A stretch of 13,643 nt of DNA from Rhodospirillaceae bacterium (GTDB taxonomy: Bacteria > Pseudomonadota > Alphaproteobacteria > Dongiales > Dongiaceae). Within the stretch, counting starts at the first letter, position 1. The number at the start of each line of letters is the position of its first letter. The translations under genes were made by a program, and so were the position numbers. Location of the stretch: NCBI GenBank assembly GCA_016794075.1, contig JAEUKU010000453.1, positions 1 through 13,643 on the forward strand, written 5' to 3'. This document shows, in pieces, positions 1 to 7,367 of this stretch. The notes beneath the pieces are model-generated. The model was not told the origin of the DNA and did not search any database. It worked only from the letters and a program-made list of their open reading frames with translations.

Positions 1-228
1 GCGATGGAGTTCGGCTACCGCGAAGCGCTGGCGACGATCGTCGATTCCCACGTCACCACGCTGATCTCGACGTTCCTGCTGTTCCTGCTCGGCTCCGGCC
101 CGATCAAGGGATTCGCCGTGGCGCTGCTGATCGGCGTCACCATCTCGCTCTTCACCGCGCTTCTGGTGACGCAGCTGCTGACCTCGGTCTGGCTGCGCCG
201 CACGCGGCCCAAAGTGCTGCCGCTCTAG
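1..228 (+). CDS. secD: Protein translocase subunit SecD, C-terminal fragment (5' end outside window)
   Basis: This is the last 75 codons of SecD, in frame from base 1 and ending at TAG 226-228. SecD works with SecF in the inner membrane to use the proton-motive force to help proteins through SecYEG. The visible part holds the last two membrane segments, around FLLFLLGSGPIKGFAVALLIG and the segment after it, then a short basic cytoplasmic tail (WLRRTRP). The phrase GPIKGFA with the following GVTISLFTALLVT is characteristic of the SecD/RND C-terminus. secF follows after 12 bp, the standard order. The internal ATG at 4 is not a real start, because the reading frame is open to the window edge. 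Confidence 0.95.
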   Translation, partial: AMEFGYREALATIVDSHVTTLISTFLLFLLGSGPIKGFAVALLIGVTISLFTALLVTQLLTSVWLRRTRPKVLPL

Positions 229-232
229 GAGG
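227..232 (+). promoter_or_regulatory. Shine-Dalgarno site of secF
   Basis: A consensus AGGAGG overlaps the secD stop codon and lies 8 nt before the secF ATG. It fixes the secF start and fits translation from a shared secDF message. Confidence 0.85.
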
Positions 233-240
233 CGCCCGTC

Positions 241-1191
241 ATGTGGAAGCCGATCCGGCTGGTTCCGCCCAACACGCGCATCGACTTCATGCGCTGGCAC
301 AAGTTCACCTTCGGCCTCGCCGTCTTTATGACCGTGGCGTCGGTGCTGCTGGTGGCGTTCAAGGGCCTCAACTACGGCATCGATTTCGCCGGCGGCATCC
401 TGATGGAAGTCCGCGCAGAGCAGACGCCCGACCTGGCCAATATGCGCGAGCATCTGAGCGGCATCGGAATCGGCGAGGTGGCGCTGCAATCCTTCGGCGA
501 TCAGAACACCGTGCTGATCCGCCTGCCGCAGCAGGAAGGCGGCGAACAGGCGCAGCAGGCCGCCATCGGCAAGGTGCGCGCCGCGCTCGGCGAAGGCTGG
601 GAATACCGCCGCACCGAGACCGTCGGTCCGAAGGTCGGCGCCGAGCTGATCAAGAACGCGATCATCGCCGTCGCCCTCGCGATGGCCGGGATCTTCATCT
701 ATGTCTGGGTCCGCTACGCCTGGCAGTTCGGCATGAACGCGCTGCTGGCCATGGTGCATGACGTGGTCACGACGGTCGGCCTGTTCTCGCTGCTCGGCCT
801 GCAATTCGACCTGGCGACGGTCGCCGCGGTGCTGACGGTCGCCGGCTATTCGGTCAACGACAAGGTCGTGGTCTTCGACCGCATCCGCTACGAGATGCGC
901 CGTTTCAAGACCATGCCGATCGGCGACGTGATCAATCTCTCGGTCAATGAGACGCTGAGCCGCACCACGGTGACGGCGGGCCTGACGCTGATTTCGGTGA
1001 TCGCGCTGTTCCTGTTCGGCGGCGAGGTGCTGCGCGGCTTCGCCATCGCGCTGATCTGGGGCATCGCCATCGGCACCTATTCGAGCATCTGCATCGCCGC
1101 AGCTGGCCTCTTGAACCTGCGCCAGTCGAAGATCCGCGGCGACGACCAGGACGCCAAGGAAGCGGGCAAGGGCGCGCCACACGGCGCCTGA
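241..1191 (+). CDS. secF: Protein translocase subunit SecF
   Basis: Complete SecF of 316 aa, the usual length. It is an inner-membrane partner of SecD in proton-driven protein export. Visible marks are a first membrane segment at about residues 24-42, the SecF motif GLNYGIDFAGG just after it, a periplasmic loop of roughly 90 residues, and five further membrane segments from about residue 138 onward. The conserved block VAGYSVNDKVVVFDRIR carries the family's ND.VVVFDRIR signature; the usual T is K here. The C-terminal tail is charged and cytoplasmic. The start is set by AGGAGG 8 nt upstream. The next gene follows after 34 bp on the same strand and is probably co-transcribed. Confidence 0.97.
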   Translation: MWKPIRLVPPNTRIDFMRWHKFTFGLAVFMTVASVLLVAFKGLNYGIDFAGGILMEVRAEQTPDLANMREHLSGIGIGEVALQSFGDQNTVLIRLPQQEGGEQAQQAAIGKVRAALGEGWEYRRTETVGPKVGAELIKNAIIAVALAMAGIFIYVWVRYAWQFGMNALLAMVHDVVTTVGLFSLLGLQFDLATVAAVLTVAGYSVNDKVVVFDRIRYEMRRFKTMPIGDVINLSVNETLSRTTVTAGLTLISVIALFLFGGEVLRGFAIALIWGIAIGTYSSICIAAAGLLNLRQSKIRGDDQDAKEAGKGAPHGA

Positions 1192-1225
1192 TCACGATCG
1201 ACGAAGCCGGGGGAGGGAGGACGAC

Positions 1226-1609
1226 ATGGACGTCACGCCGCTCATCCCGCAGGGCAAGCAGGTCATCGACGGCTACGGTGACGGCGGCTTCCGCGTGTCC
1301 GGCGCCCGCGTCGAGGGCTCGGTCATCGTGTTCCCGGATCGCCTGTTCGCCTGGGGCGCCGCCGCACTGGCCGAAGTCACCGCCACGACCCTGGAGGCCG
1401 TGAGCAACGCCGGCAAGGCGGGGCAGGTGGATCTGCTGCTGCTCGGCACCGGCGCGCGGATGGCGCAGATCGACCGCGGCCTGCGCCAGGAGCTGCGCGC
1501 GGCGGGGGTGGTGATCGAGGTCATGGACACAGGCGCCGCCTGCCGCACCTACAACGTGCTGCTCGCCGAGGGGCGGAGGGTCGCGGCGGCGCTGATCGCG
1601 GTGGAATAG
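1226..1609 (+). CDS. Mth938 domain-containing protein (NDUFAF3-like)
   Basis: Small 127-aa protein of the Mth938/DUF498 family, whose mitochondrial member NDUFAF3 is a complex I assembly factor. Family marks seen are YGDGGFRVSG near residue 17, the following GSVIVFP, LLLGTGARM in the centre and the strongly conserved MDTGAACRTYNVLLAEGRR near the C-terminus. There is no signal peptide or membrane segment, so it should be cytoplasmic. A GGGAGG Shine-Dalgarno site lies just before the ATG. The position directly behind secDF is a common alphaproteobacterial arrangement, from family knowledge. The bacterial function is not established; a role in assembling membrane complexes is inference from the mitochondrial relative. 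Confidence 0.93.
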   Translation: MDVTPLIPQGKQVIDGYGDGGFRVSGARVEGSVIVFPDRLFAWGAAALAEVTATTLEAVSNAGKAGQVDLLLLGTGARMAQIDRGLRQELRAAGVVIEVMDTGAACRTYNVLLAEGRRVAAALIAVE

Positions 1610-1684
1610 GCCGGGCGCTTCTTGGCGCTTGCCGTCGCGCCAGCAATGAATTCATCCTCGCTGCGGGCAAGCCGAGTCGGTGAA

Positions 1685-2896
1685 ATGGACCGCGAATCGA
1701 CAGCGGAGCGGAGCGCGACCGAAGACCAGTTCGCCGCCGGGCTGGCCGCGTTCGACGCTTTCGGCCGGGCCACCCGGCGCTCGGCACTGGACGGCGTCGC
1801 GCTCTTCGAGAACGAGTTCTGGACCGCGCGCCAGCGCCAGGCGCATTCGCTGCACGAGATCTCCTATCGCGCCTGCTTCAAGCCACAGCTGCCGCGATTC
1901 TTCATTGAGCGATTCACGGCGCCCGGCGACGTGGTCTACGACCCCTTCGCCGGCCGCGGCACCACCCTGATCGAGGCGGCGCTGCTGGGCCGCCGCGCCA
2001 TCGGCAACGACGTCAATCCGCTGAGCGGGATGCTGACCCTGCCGCGGCTGGACCCGCCGAGCCTGGAGGCGATCGCGGAGCGCCTCGCCCGCCAGGCGCG
2101 CGAGCTGCCGGAGGCGGAGGCTGATCCGGCACTGCTGACGTTCTACCATCCGGAAACCCTGCGGGACATCGCGCGCCTGCGGCGCCATTTCCTGGCCGCG
2201 GATGTCGATGCGGTCGATGCCTGGCTGCGCATGGTCTGTCTCAACCGGCTCACCGGCCATTCCAGCGGTTTCTTCTCGGTCTATACCCTGCCGCCCAACC
2301 AGGCGGTCTCGCTCGAGCGCCAGCGCAAGATCAATGAGCAACGCGGCCAGGTGCCGCCGCAGCGCGACGTGTTCGCCATCCTGCGCAAGAAGAGCGCGGC
2401 GCTGCTCAAGGATCCGCTCCCGGCCGGATTCCGGCGCGGCGCGGCGCGCCTGCTGTCCGGGCCGGCCGAGCGCACGCCGGAGATCGCCGATAACAGCGTC
2501 GACCTCATCGTCACCTCGCCGCCCTTCCTGGATGTCGTGGACTATCCCTCGGACAACTGGCTGCGCTGCTGGTTCGCCGGGATCGCTCCGAACTCGGTCC
2601 CAATCGCGTTGCATCGCGCCCTGCCGGATTGGCAGGGCTTCGTCGCGCGCTGCTTCGCCGAATTCGCCCGCATCCTGCGGCCTGGCGGAATCCTCGCCTT
2701 CGAGGTCGGCGAAGTGCGGCGCGGGAAGATCGCGCTGGAGCAGGCGGTGCTGCGGGCGGCGGGGGATCTGCCGCTGTCGCCGCTCGCCGTCGTGGTGAAC
2801 AGCCAGAGTTTCACCAAGACGGCCAATTGCTGGGGCGTCGACAACAACAGCAAGGGCACCAACAGCAACCGCATCGTGGTGTTCGAGCGGCGCTGA
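1685..2896 (+). CDS. Site-specific DNA methyltransferase-like protein, no restriction partner
   Basis: Probable S-adenosylmethionine-dependent methyltransferase of about 403 aa. The cofactor motif DPFAGRGTT lies at residues 86-94 and is followed by GNDVNP. The catalytic motif TSPPF (residues 277-281) is of the kind found in N4-cytosine and N6-adenine amino methyltransferases. About 190 residues between the two motifs could hold the target-recognition region. N-terminal block ENEFWTARQRQAHSLHEISY precedes the first motif. A post-SPPF segment ILRPGGILAFEVGEV is also typical. No endonuclease gene is adjacent, so it looks solitary. The start is uncertain: ATG 1685 was chosen; in-frame ATG 1646 and TTG 1622 have no better ribosome site. 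An RNA substrate cannot be ruled out. The gene ends 8 bp from the stop of the convergent glycosyltransferase. Confidence 0.85.
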   Translation: MDRESTAERSATEDQFAAGLAAFDAFGRATRRSALDGVALFENEFWTARQRQAHSLHEISYRACFKPQLPRFFIERFTAPGDVVYDPFAGRGTTLIEAALLGRRAIGNDVNPLSGMLTLPRLDPPSLEAIAERLARQARELPEAEADPALLTFYHPETLRDIARLRRHFLAADVDAVDAWLRMVCLNRLTGHSSGFFSVYTLPPNQAVSLERQRKINEQRGQVPPQRDVFAILRKKSAALLKDPLPAGFRRGAARLLSGPAERTPEIADNSVDLIVTSPPFLDVVDYPSDNWLRCWFAGIAPNSVPIALHRALPDWQGFVARCFAEFARILRPGGILAFEVGEVRRGKIALEQAVLRAAGDLPLSPLAVVVNSQSFTKTANCWGVDNNSKGTNSNRIVVFERR

Positions 2897-2904
2897 GCCC
2901 CGTG

Positions 2905-4809
2905 TCAGGTCAGCGGCGGAACCTCGACGTGATCCGGCGGCAGCCCGTCGCGGCAGCGGCGCCAGATCGCCTCGTAGCCGGCTTCCAGATGACGGGTGAA
3001 GAGCAGGCTGTCGAAGAGCGGCGTGGCGAGGCGGTTGGCGGCCAGGCGTGCGCGGATCGCCGCGAGTAGCGTCGGATCGCCGGCGAGGCGCAGGGCGAGC
3101 GCGCGATAGCCTGCCAGATCCTCGGCAATCAACTCGGGTAAGCCGATGGCGCTCAACAGGCTGGCCGAGACGCGGGCGGAGAATGTCCGGCCGCGCAGGG
3201 CCAGATGCGGCGTGCCGGCCCAGAGCGCGTCGCTGCAGGTGGTGTGCGAACCGTAAGGCGGCGCGTCCAGCGCGAGGTCCGCGAGCCGCAGGCGCGCCAG
3301 GTGTTGTGGCATCGGCACGCGCGGGGCGAAGATGACGCGCTCCGGCGCGATGCCGAACTCCTGAACGCGGGCGCGCAGGGCCGCGGTCGCCCAGCGGTTG
3401 TCGTCGAGCAGCCAGAGCACGGAACCCGGCCTGGCCCGCAGCAAATCCATCCACAGGGCGAAGTTGTCGCGGTGGAGCTTGAAGGCCTGGTTGAAGCAGC
3501 AGAAGACGAAGGCGTCTTCCGGCAGCCCGCACGCGGCGCGCATCACCCTTTCCCCGATCGGCCGCTTGCGGTCATTGGCCTGATAGCAATGCGGCAGGCG
3601 CAGCAGCTTCTCGGCGAATTCCGCCTCGCTCCCAGGCGGCGCGGTGACGGGATCGGCGATCATGTAGTCGATCCAGGGCGCGCCGAGGGTGCCGGGAAAG
3701 CCGAGCCACTGCACGCTGACCGGCGCCGGCCGGTGCGCCAGGATCTGCGAGCGCGCGCCGGTGGTCCAGCCGGCGAGGTCGACGGCGATGGCGATGCGCT
3801 CGGCGGCGATGGTGCGCGCCGCGTGATGGTCGGAGAGGCTGCGGATGGTGACGACCTTGTCGAAGCCGGCCAGGATGCGGCTGCGATAGGCGCTGCGGCG
3901 GTCGCGGCTGTAGTCGAAGGCGATGACCTCGAAACGCGACCGGTCATGAAGTTCGGGCACCTCCATGAACAGATGCGCGGTCGGGTGATCGTGCAGGTCG
4001 GGGGAGAGATAGCCGATGCGCAATCGTCCCGCGGCCAGCGCGGCAGGCGGCTGGTGCGCCACCGGCGCCAGCGACCGGTAGTGCAGCGCCATCTGGCGCC
4101 CGGCGGCAAGCTGGTCGCCGGGGGCCGCGTCCGGCATCGCCAGCACCGGAAAGGGGGAGACGCGTTCATCCGCGCGCAGCCCCTTGCGCAGGGCGGCGAG
4201 AATCTTCGGCTCGAAAGCCTCGGCCGTCGCCCAGTCGCCGATGCGGCGCGCCTGATGCGCCGCGCTGACCTGATAGGCGGGATCGGGCGCCAGGGCTGCC
4301 GCCTGGGCATAGTGCGCCGCCGCGGCATCCAGCCGGCCCAGTCCGACCAGGACGTTGGCGAGGTTGTTGTGGGCGCGGAAGTGCTTCGGCTGCAGCTTCA
4401 GCGCCTGCTCGAAATGCGGGACGGCATCCTCCGGCTTGCCGCGGGCGACCAGAACATTGGCCAGGATCACCCGGCTGCGCACCCGCTCCGGCATGATCTC
4501 CAGGGCCGCCTTCAGCGCCGCCTCGGCCTTTTCCAGGCGCTGGCCGCGATGATAGAGCCAGCCGAGATGCTCGAGGGCGACCGCATCGCGCGGCGCGAGT
4601 TCCAGCGCGCGCAGCAGGGCCTTCTCTGCCTCTTCGCCGCTGTTGCGGGCGAGCAGGGAATAGCCCAGCACGCGCCACGCGTCGTGATCCTCGGGCCGGC
4701 GCGCGACCAGGTCGCGGGCATGGCGTTCCGCCAGTTCCGTCCGCCCGGAATCAGCCAGGGCGGCGATTGCGGCGGTCGGGTCCTTGGTCTGCGACTCGTC
4801 TTGCGTCAT
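2905..4809 (-). CDS. TPR / O-GlcNAc transferase-like (SPINDLY, GT41) protein
   Basis: 634-aa protein with about five tetratricopeptide repeats in its first 200 residues (LGYSLLARNSGEEAEKALLRA; NNLANVLVGLGRLDAA) and a GT41 catalytic region from about residue 240 to 610. Catalytic-region marks are IGYLSPDLHDHPTAHLF, LAGWTTGARSQILAHRPAPV, QWLGFPGTLGAPWIDYMIAD, a CCFNQAFKLHRDNFALW block, and APPYGSHTTCSDALWAGTP, which matches the donor-binding region of O-GlcNAc transferases. It probably adds a sugar to protein side chains in the cytoplasm. The acceptor is unknown; flagellar, surface or other proteins are possible, and the donor could be UDP-GlcNAc or another nucleotide sugar. It starts at ATG 4809 with no strong ribosome site. 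The gene stands alone between a terminator and a convergent methyltransferase. Confidence 0.92.
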   Translation of the reverse strand: MTQDESQTKDPTAAIAALADSGRTELAERHARDLVARRPEDHDAWRVLGYSLLARNSGEEAEKALLRALELAPRDAVALEHLGWLYHRGQRLEKAEAALKAALEIMPERVRSRVILANVLVARGKPEDAVPHFEQALKLQPKHFRAHNNLANVLVGLGRLDAAAAHYAQAAALAPDPAYQVSAAHQARRIGDWATAEAFEPKILAALRKGLRADERVSPFPVLAMPDAAPGDQLAAGRQMALHYRSLAPVAHQPPAALAAGRLRIGYLSPDLHDHPTAHLFMEVPELHDRSRFEVIAFDYSRDRRSAYRSRILAGFDKVVTIRSLSDHHAARTIAAERIAIAVDLAGWTTGARSQILAHRPAPVSVQWLGFPGTLGAPWIDYMIADPVTAPPGSEAEFAEKLLRLPHCYQANDRKRPIGERVMRAACGLPEDAFVFCCFNQAFKLHRDNFALWMDLLRARPGSVLWLLDDNRWATAALRARVQEFGIAPERVIFAPRVPMPQHLARLRLADLALDAPPYGSHTTCSDALWAGTPHLALRGRTFSARVSASLLSAIGLPELIAEDLAGYRALALRLAGDPTLLAAIRARLAANRLATPLFDSLLFTRHLEAGYEAIWRRCRDGLPPDHVEVPPLT

Positions 4810-4835
4810 CGGCCGGTCCGGGTAGCCAGGCCGCG

Positions 4836-4863
4836 ACTATAGCGACCGGCATCACGTTGTTCC
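4836..4863 (-). promoter_or_regulatory. Possible promoter of the GT41 gene
   Basis: On the minus strand a -10-like TATAGT (4836-4841) lies 16 nt after a weak -35-like GGAACA (4858-4863). The inferred start of transcription near 4829 leaves about 20 nt of leader before ATG 4809. A promoter here is expected, because a strong terminator separates this gene from the one upstream. The -35 match is poor, so this is a suggestion. Confidence 0.4.
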
Positions 4864-4902
4864 ACGCACGGCAAGGAGCGCGCAGGGACATAAAAGCTGG
4901 GA

Positions 4903-4935
4903 CAAAAAAGAACGGGACCCCGGAGGGTCCCGTTC
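4903..4935 (-). terminator. Rho-independent terminator of the PuuD-like membrane gene
   Basis: A perfect 10-bp inverted repeat (AACGGGACCC at 4911-4920 and GGGTCCCGTT at 4925-4934), extendable by one more pair (4910/4935), encloses the tetraloop CGGA. Read on the minus strand, the hairpin is followed by CTTTTTTG. It lies 21 bp past the stop of the 4956-5531 gene. There is no T-run in the plus direction, so it acts on the minus strand only and insulates the glycosyltransferase gene downstream. Confidence 0.93.
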
Positions 4936-4955
4936 CAGTCGCGATGCGGATGCGA

Positions 4956-5531
4956 TCAGCCGACCTTTTGCAGGACCATGCAGTAGAGCATCGGGATCGA
5001 GAGCAGCGTGTTGACGCGGGACGTGATCATGGCAACCCGCGCGGCGGCCTTCTTCGCGTCGGCGCTCGCCTCGACGAGGCCGAGCGCCTTCTTCTGGTTC
5101 GGCCAGATGATGAACCAGACGTTGAAGGCCATGACCAGCGCAAGCCACATGCCGATGCCGATGGTGGTTACCGGGTTCTGAAGAGTCAGCGCTTCCACCA
5201 GATAACCATTCATGAGCGCAGTCAGCAGGCCGAACAGAACCGTGCCCGCCGCGGCCCAGCGGAAGTAGAACAGGGCGGCCGGAGCGATCACCTTGCCGAT
5301 GGCCGGCTTATGCTCGTCCGGAATCTTCGGCATGGACGGAATCTGGACGAAGTTGAAGTAGTAGAGCAGACCGATCCACAGGATGCCGAACCAGACGTGG
5401 ATCCAACGGATCACCCAGGCCCAAAAGTCATGCGTACCGGCGATGTCGCGATGGCGGATCAGCAGCACCAGGACAGCAAGAATCAGGCCCGCGAGCAGGA
5501 CGCGATGCAGATTCTCAAAGAACTTCCCCAT
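4956..5531 (-). CDS. PuuD-like (urate hydroxylase N-terminal domain) membrane protein
   Basis: 191-aa integral membrane protein with about five hydrophobic segments (near residues 9-25, 38-60, 82-107, 120-143 and 168-188). The signature IRWIHVWFGILWIGLLYYFN with FVQIPSM after it, and the later FNVWFIIWPNQKKALG, match the membrane domain of the urate hydroxylase PuuD family. Full PuuD proteins carry an extra C-terminal cytochrome c domain; here the protein ends at VLQKVG with no CxxCH motif. Short stand-alone versions are common in proteobacteria and are sometimes mislabelled as NusG. Whether this one acts on urate is unknown. His45 in the signature is a candidate haem ligand (inference). It is a monocistronic unit with its own promoter and terminator, which points to steady separate expression. 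Confidence 0.85.
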   Translation of the reverse strand: MGKFFENLHRVLLAGLILAVLVLLIRHRDIAGTHDFWAWVIRWIHVWFGILWIGLLYYFNFVQIPSMPKIPDEHKPAIGKVIAPAALFYFRWAAAGTVLFGLLTALMNGYLVEALTLQNPVTTIGIGMWLALVMAFNVWFIIWPNQKKALGLVEASADAKKAAARVAMITSRVNTLLSIPMLYCMVLQKVG

Positions 5532-5581
5532 TTTTCGACCCCAGAAACGTTAGAGAAAACGATAAGAGTTGATGTCGCCGC

Positions 5582-5609
5582 ATTCTACAGGATGCGCTAG
5601 AGGTGACAA
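5582..5609 (-). promoter_or_regulatory. Sigma-70-type promoter of the PuuD-like gene
   Basis: On the minus strand TTGTCA (5604-5609) and TAGAAT (5582-5587) each match the consensus at five of six positions, with a 16-nt spacer. Transcription should begin near 5575, giving a leader of about 44 nt before ATG 5531. The strong match fits the well-formed terminator at the other end of this single-gene unit. Confidence 0.65.
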
Positions 5610-5656
5610 CGAGCTTGTGGGGAATTCGTGGGAAACCCCAAGGAAGTGGGGGTTAA

Positions 5657-6505
5657 TTGGCTGCCGATCATCTCCAGTATTGCGTTGAACTGGTTCGGGA
5701 GGGAGACCGTGACCGCTACCTGACGCTGCTCTTCGCGCCGGAAGCGGCGCGCGGCCATCTGGCGGCGTTGGCGGCCTTCAACCTGGAGCTGGCGCGCACG
5801 CGGGATCAGGTGAGCGAGTCGCTGCTCGGGCTCATCCGGCTGCAATGGTGGCGCGAGGCGGTCGAGGAGATTCGCGGCGGCGGACGCGTGCGCGAGCACC
5901 AGGTGGCCCAGGCCCTGGCGGCGGCGACTCGCGCGCATGGGCTCGACACCGCGCGCATGCTGGCGATGGTCGAAGCCCGCGAATCGGAGCTGGAATCGAC
6001 CGAGCCGCCTTCAGCTGCGGTATTTCTCGATCGCGCCGACGCGACGGCGGGGAACCTGCTGCATCTGTCGCTGCAGGTATTGGGGCTCGATGCCGGATCA
6101 GCCGATCTCAGCGCTGCGGCGACGCGGATCGGGCGCGCCTACGCCGCTTCCGGCCTCGCCCGCTCGGTGCTGCCGGATGCGCGCCGGCGCCAGGTGCGCC
6201 TGCCGCGCGAGGCGCTGGAACGGGCGGGCGTGGCGCTCGATCCGCTGTTCGAGCTGAAACCGCAGCCGCAGCTGGCCGCCGCGCTGCGCCAGGTGAGCGC
6301 GGACGCGGAGCGCAATCTGGCCGAGGCGCGGCGCATCCGCCTGCCGAAGGCGGCGCGCCCGCTGATCCTGACCGGGCGGATCGCCGCGCTGCACCTTGAG
6401 CGGCTGCGCCTGGCGGCTTACGATCCGTTCGATCCCGCCGCACTCGCCGGACATCCGATGGATGCCTGGCGGCTGCTCTGGAGCAACCTCGCCGGCCGCT
6501 TCTAG
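5657..6505 (+). CDS. Squalene/phytoene synthase-fold protein, NDUFAF6-like
   Basis: 282-aa protein of the squalene/phytoene synthase superfamily, of the branch that includes the mitochondrial complex I assembly factor NDUFAF6. Diagnostic stretches are the N-terminal CVELVREGDRDRYLTLLFAP, the core FNLELARTRDQVSESLLGLI followed by RLQWWREAVEEI, and DATAGNLLHLSLQVLG. The two aspartate-rich DDxxD motifs that bind prenyl diphosphate in true synthases are not visible, so terpene synthesis is unlikely. The start is TTG 5657, behind a purine-rich GGAAGTGGGGG stretch; the protein's N-terminus fits family members and there is no in-frame ATG near the 5' end. The gene is divergent from the PuuD-like gene and lies 27 bp before the BKACE gene on the same strand. 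Confidence 0.85.
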   Translation: MAADHLQYCVELVREGDRDRYLTLLFAPEAARGHLAALAAFNLELARTRDQVSESLLGLIRLQWWREAVEEIRGGGRVREHQVAQALAAATRAHGLDTARMLAMVEARESELESTEPPSAAVFLDRADATAGNLLHLSLQVLGLDAGSADLSAAATRIGRAYAASGLARSVLPDARRRQVRLPREALERAGVALDPLFELKPQPQLAAALRQVSADAERNLAEARRIRLPKAARPLILTGRIAALHLERLRLAAYDPFDPAALAGHPMDAWRLLWSNLAGRF

Positions 6506-6521
6506 CCGCCTCCAATCATTC

Positions 6522-6526
6522 AAGGA
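6522..6526 (+). promoter_or_regulatory. Shine-Dalgarno site of the BKACE gene
   Basis: AAGGA lies 6 nt before ATG 6533 in the 27-bp gap after the NDUFAF6-like gene. It supports that start and co-transcription of the two genes. Confidence 0.7.
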
Positions 6527-6532
6527 TTTCGC

Positions 6533-7363
6533 ATGACCAGCCCCGCCATCATCACCGTGGCGATCACCGGCAGCCAGCCGACCAAGGAACAGAATCCGGC
6601 GGTGCCGATCCACCCGGCCGAGCAGGTCGAGAGCACCCACGCGGCCTTCGAGGCCGGTGCCAGCCTGGTGCATATCCACGTCCGCGACGAGCAGGGCAAG
6701 TCGAGCTCGGACATCAACCGGTTCCGCGAGGTGCAGGCCGGCATCGCCAAGCACTGCCCGGGCATGATCATCCAGTTTTCCACCGGCGGCCGCGGCCGGC
6801 TGGCGGAAGAGCGCGGCGCCTCGGTCAGCCTGAAGCCGGACATGGCTTCGCTCGCCACCGGCTCGGTCAATTTCGCCACCATCATCTACGAGAACCCGCC
6901 GCAGATGGTGGAGAGCCTGGCCAAGGACATGCTGGTCAACGACGTCAAGCCGGAGGTGGAGATCTTCGACCTCGCCATGCTCTACAACGCCAAGACGCTG
7001 GTCGAGAAAGGGATGCTGAAGGCGCCGGCGCATGTGCAGTTCGTGCTCGGCATTCCCAACGCGCTGCCGGTGCGCGAGAAGCTGCTCGATTTCATGATCG
7101 AGGAGCTGGCCGATCAACTGCCGGGCGCAACCTGGACGGCGGCGGGCATCGGCCGCTTCCAGCTCGAGGTCAATCACTGGGCGCTGAAGCGCGGCGGCCA
7201 TGCGCGCACGGGCCTCGAGGACAACATCTTCTTCGAGAAGGGGCGCCTGGCGGCAAGCAATGCCGAGCTGGTGAAGCGGGTCGCCGATCTGTGCGGCAAG
7301 TATGACCGGCACCCGGCGAGCCCCGCGGAAGCGCGCCGCCTGCTGGGGCTGAAGGCGGCGTAA
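6533..7363 (+). CDS. Beta-keto acid cleavage enzyme (BKACE / DUF849 family)
   Basis: 276-aa zinc-dependent enzyme of the family typified by 3-keto-5-aminohexanoate cleavage enzyme (Kce). Members split a beta-keto acid by condensation with acetyl-CoA, giving acetoacetate and a new CoA thioester. Zinc ligands are seen in VHIHVRD (His47, His49) and GLEDN (Glu229), positions agreeing closely with Kce. Other family marks are ITGSQPTKEQNPAVPIHPAE, QFSTGGRGR, SLATGSVNF and FVLGIPNALP. The length is normal. The substrate of this member is not predictable by eye, and the neighbours do not form a lysine-fermentation or other obvious catabolic operon. Its stop is only 4 bp from the stop of the convergent hydrolase gene. 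Confidence 0.92.
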   Translation: MTSPAIITVAITGSQPTKEQNPAVPIHPAEQVESTHAAFEAGASLVHIHVRDEQGKSSSDINRFREVQAGIAKHCPGMIIQFSTGGRGRLAEERGASVSLKPDMASLATGSVNFATIIYENPPQMVESLAKDMLVNDVKPEVEIFDLAMLYNAKTLVEKGMLKAPAHVQFVLGIPNALPVREKLLDFMIEELADQLPGATWTAAGIGRFQLEVNHWALKRGGHARTGLEDNIFFEKGRLAASNAELVKRVADLCGKYDRHPASPAEARRLLGLKAA

Positions 7364-7367
7364 GGCC

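Noticed and set aside
1652..3532. Minus-strand open frame of 626 codons opposite the methyltransferase gene and the end of the GT41 gene
   Set aside because: It crosses two real genes on different strands and its product has no recognisable motif or hydrophobic pattern.
3205..4842. Plus-strand open frame of 545 codons opposite the GT41 gene
   Set aside because: It is the antisense of a gene with clear TPR and GT41 motifs, its product is rich in Arg/Gly/Ala with no domain, and long antisense frames are expected at this GC content.
4767..5600. Plus-strand open frame of 277 codons over the terminator and the PuuD-like gene
   Set aside because: The minus strand carries a membrane protein with family signature plus matching promoter and terminator; this frame is charged and featureless.
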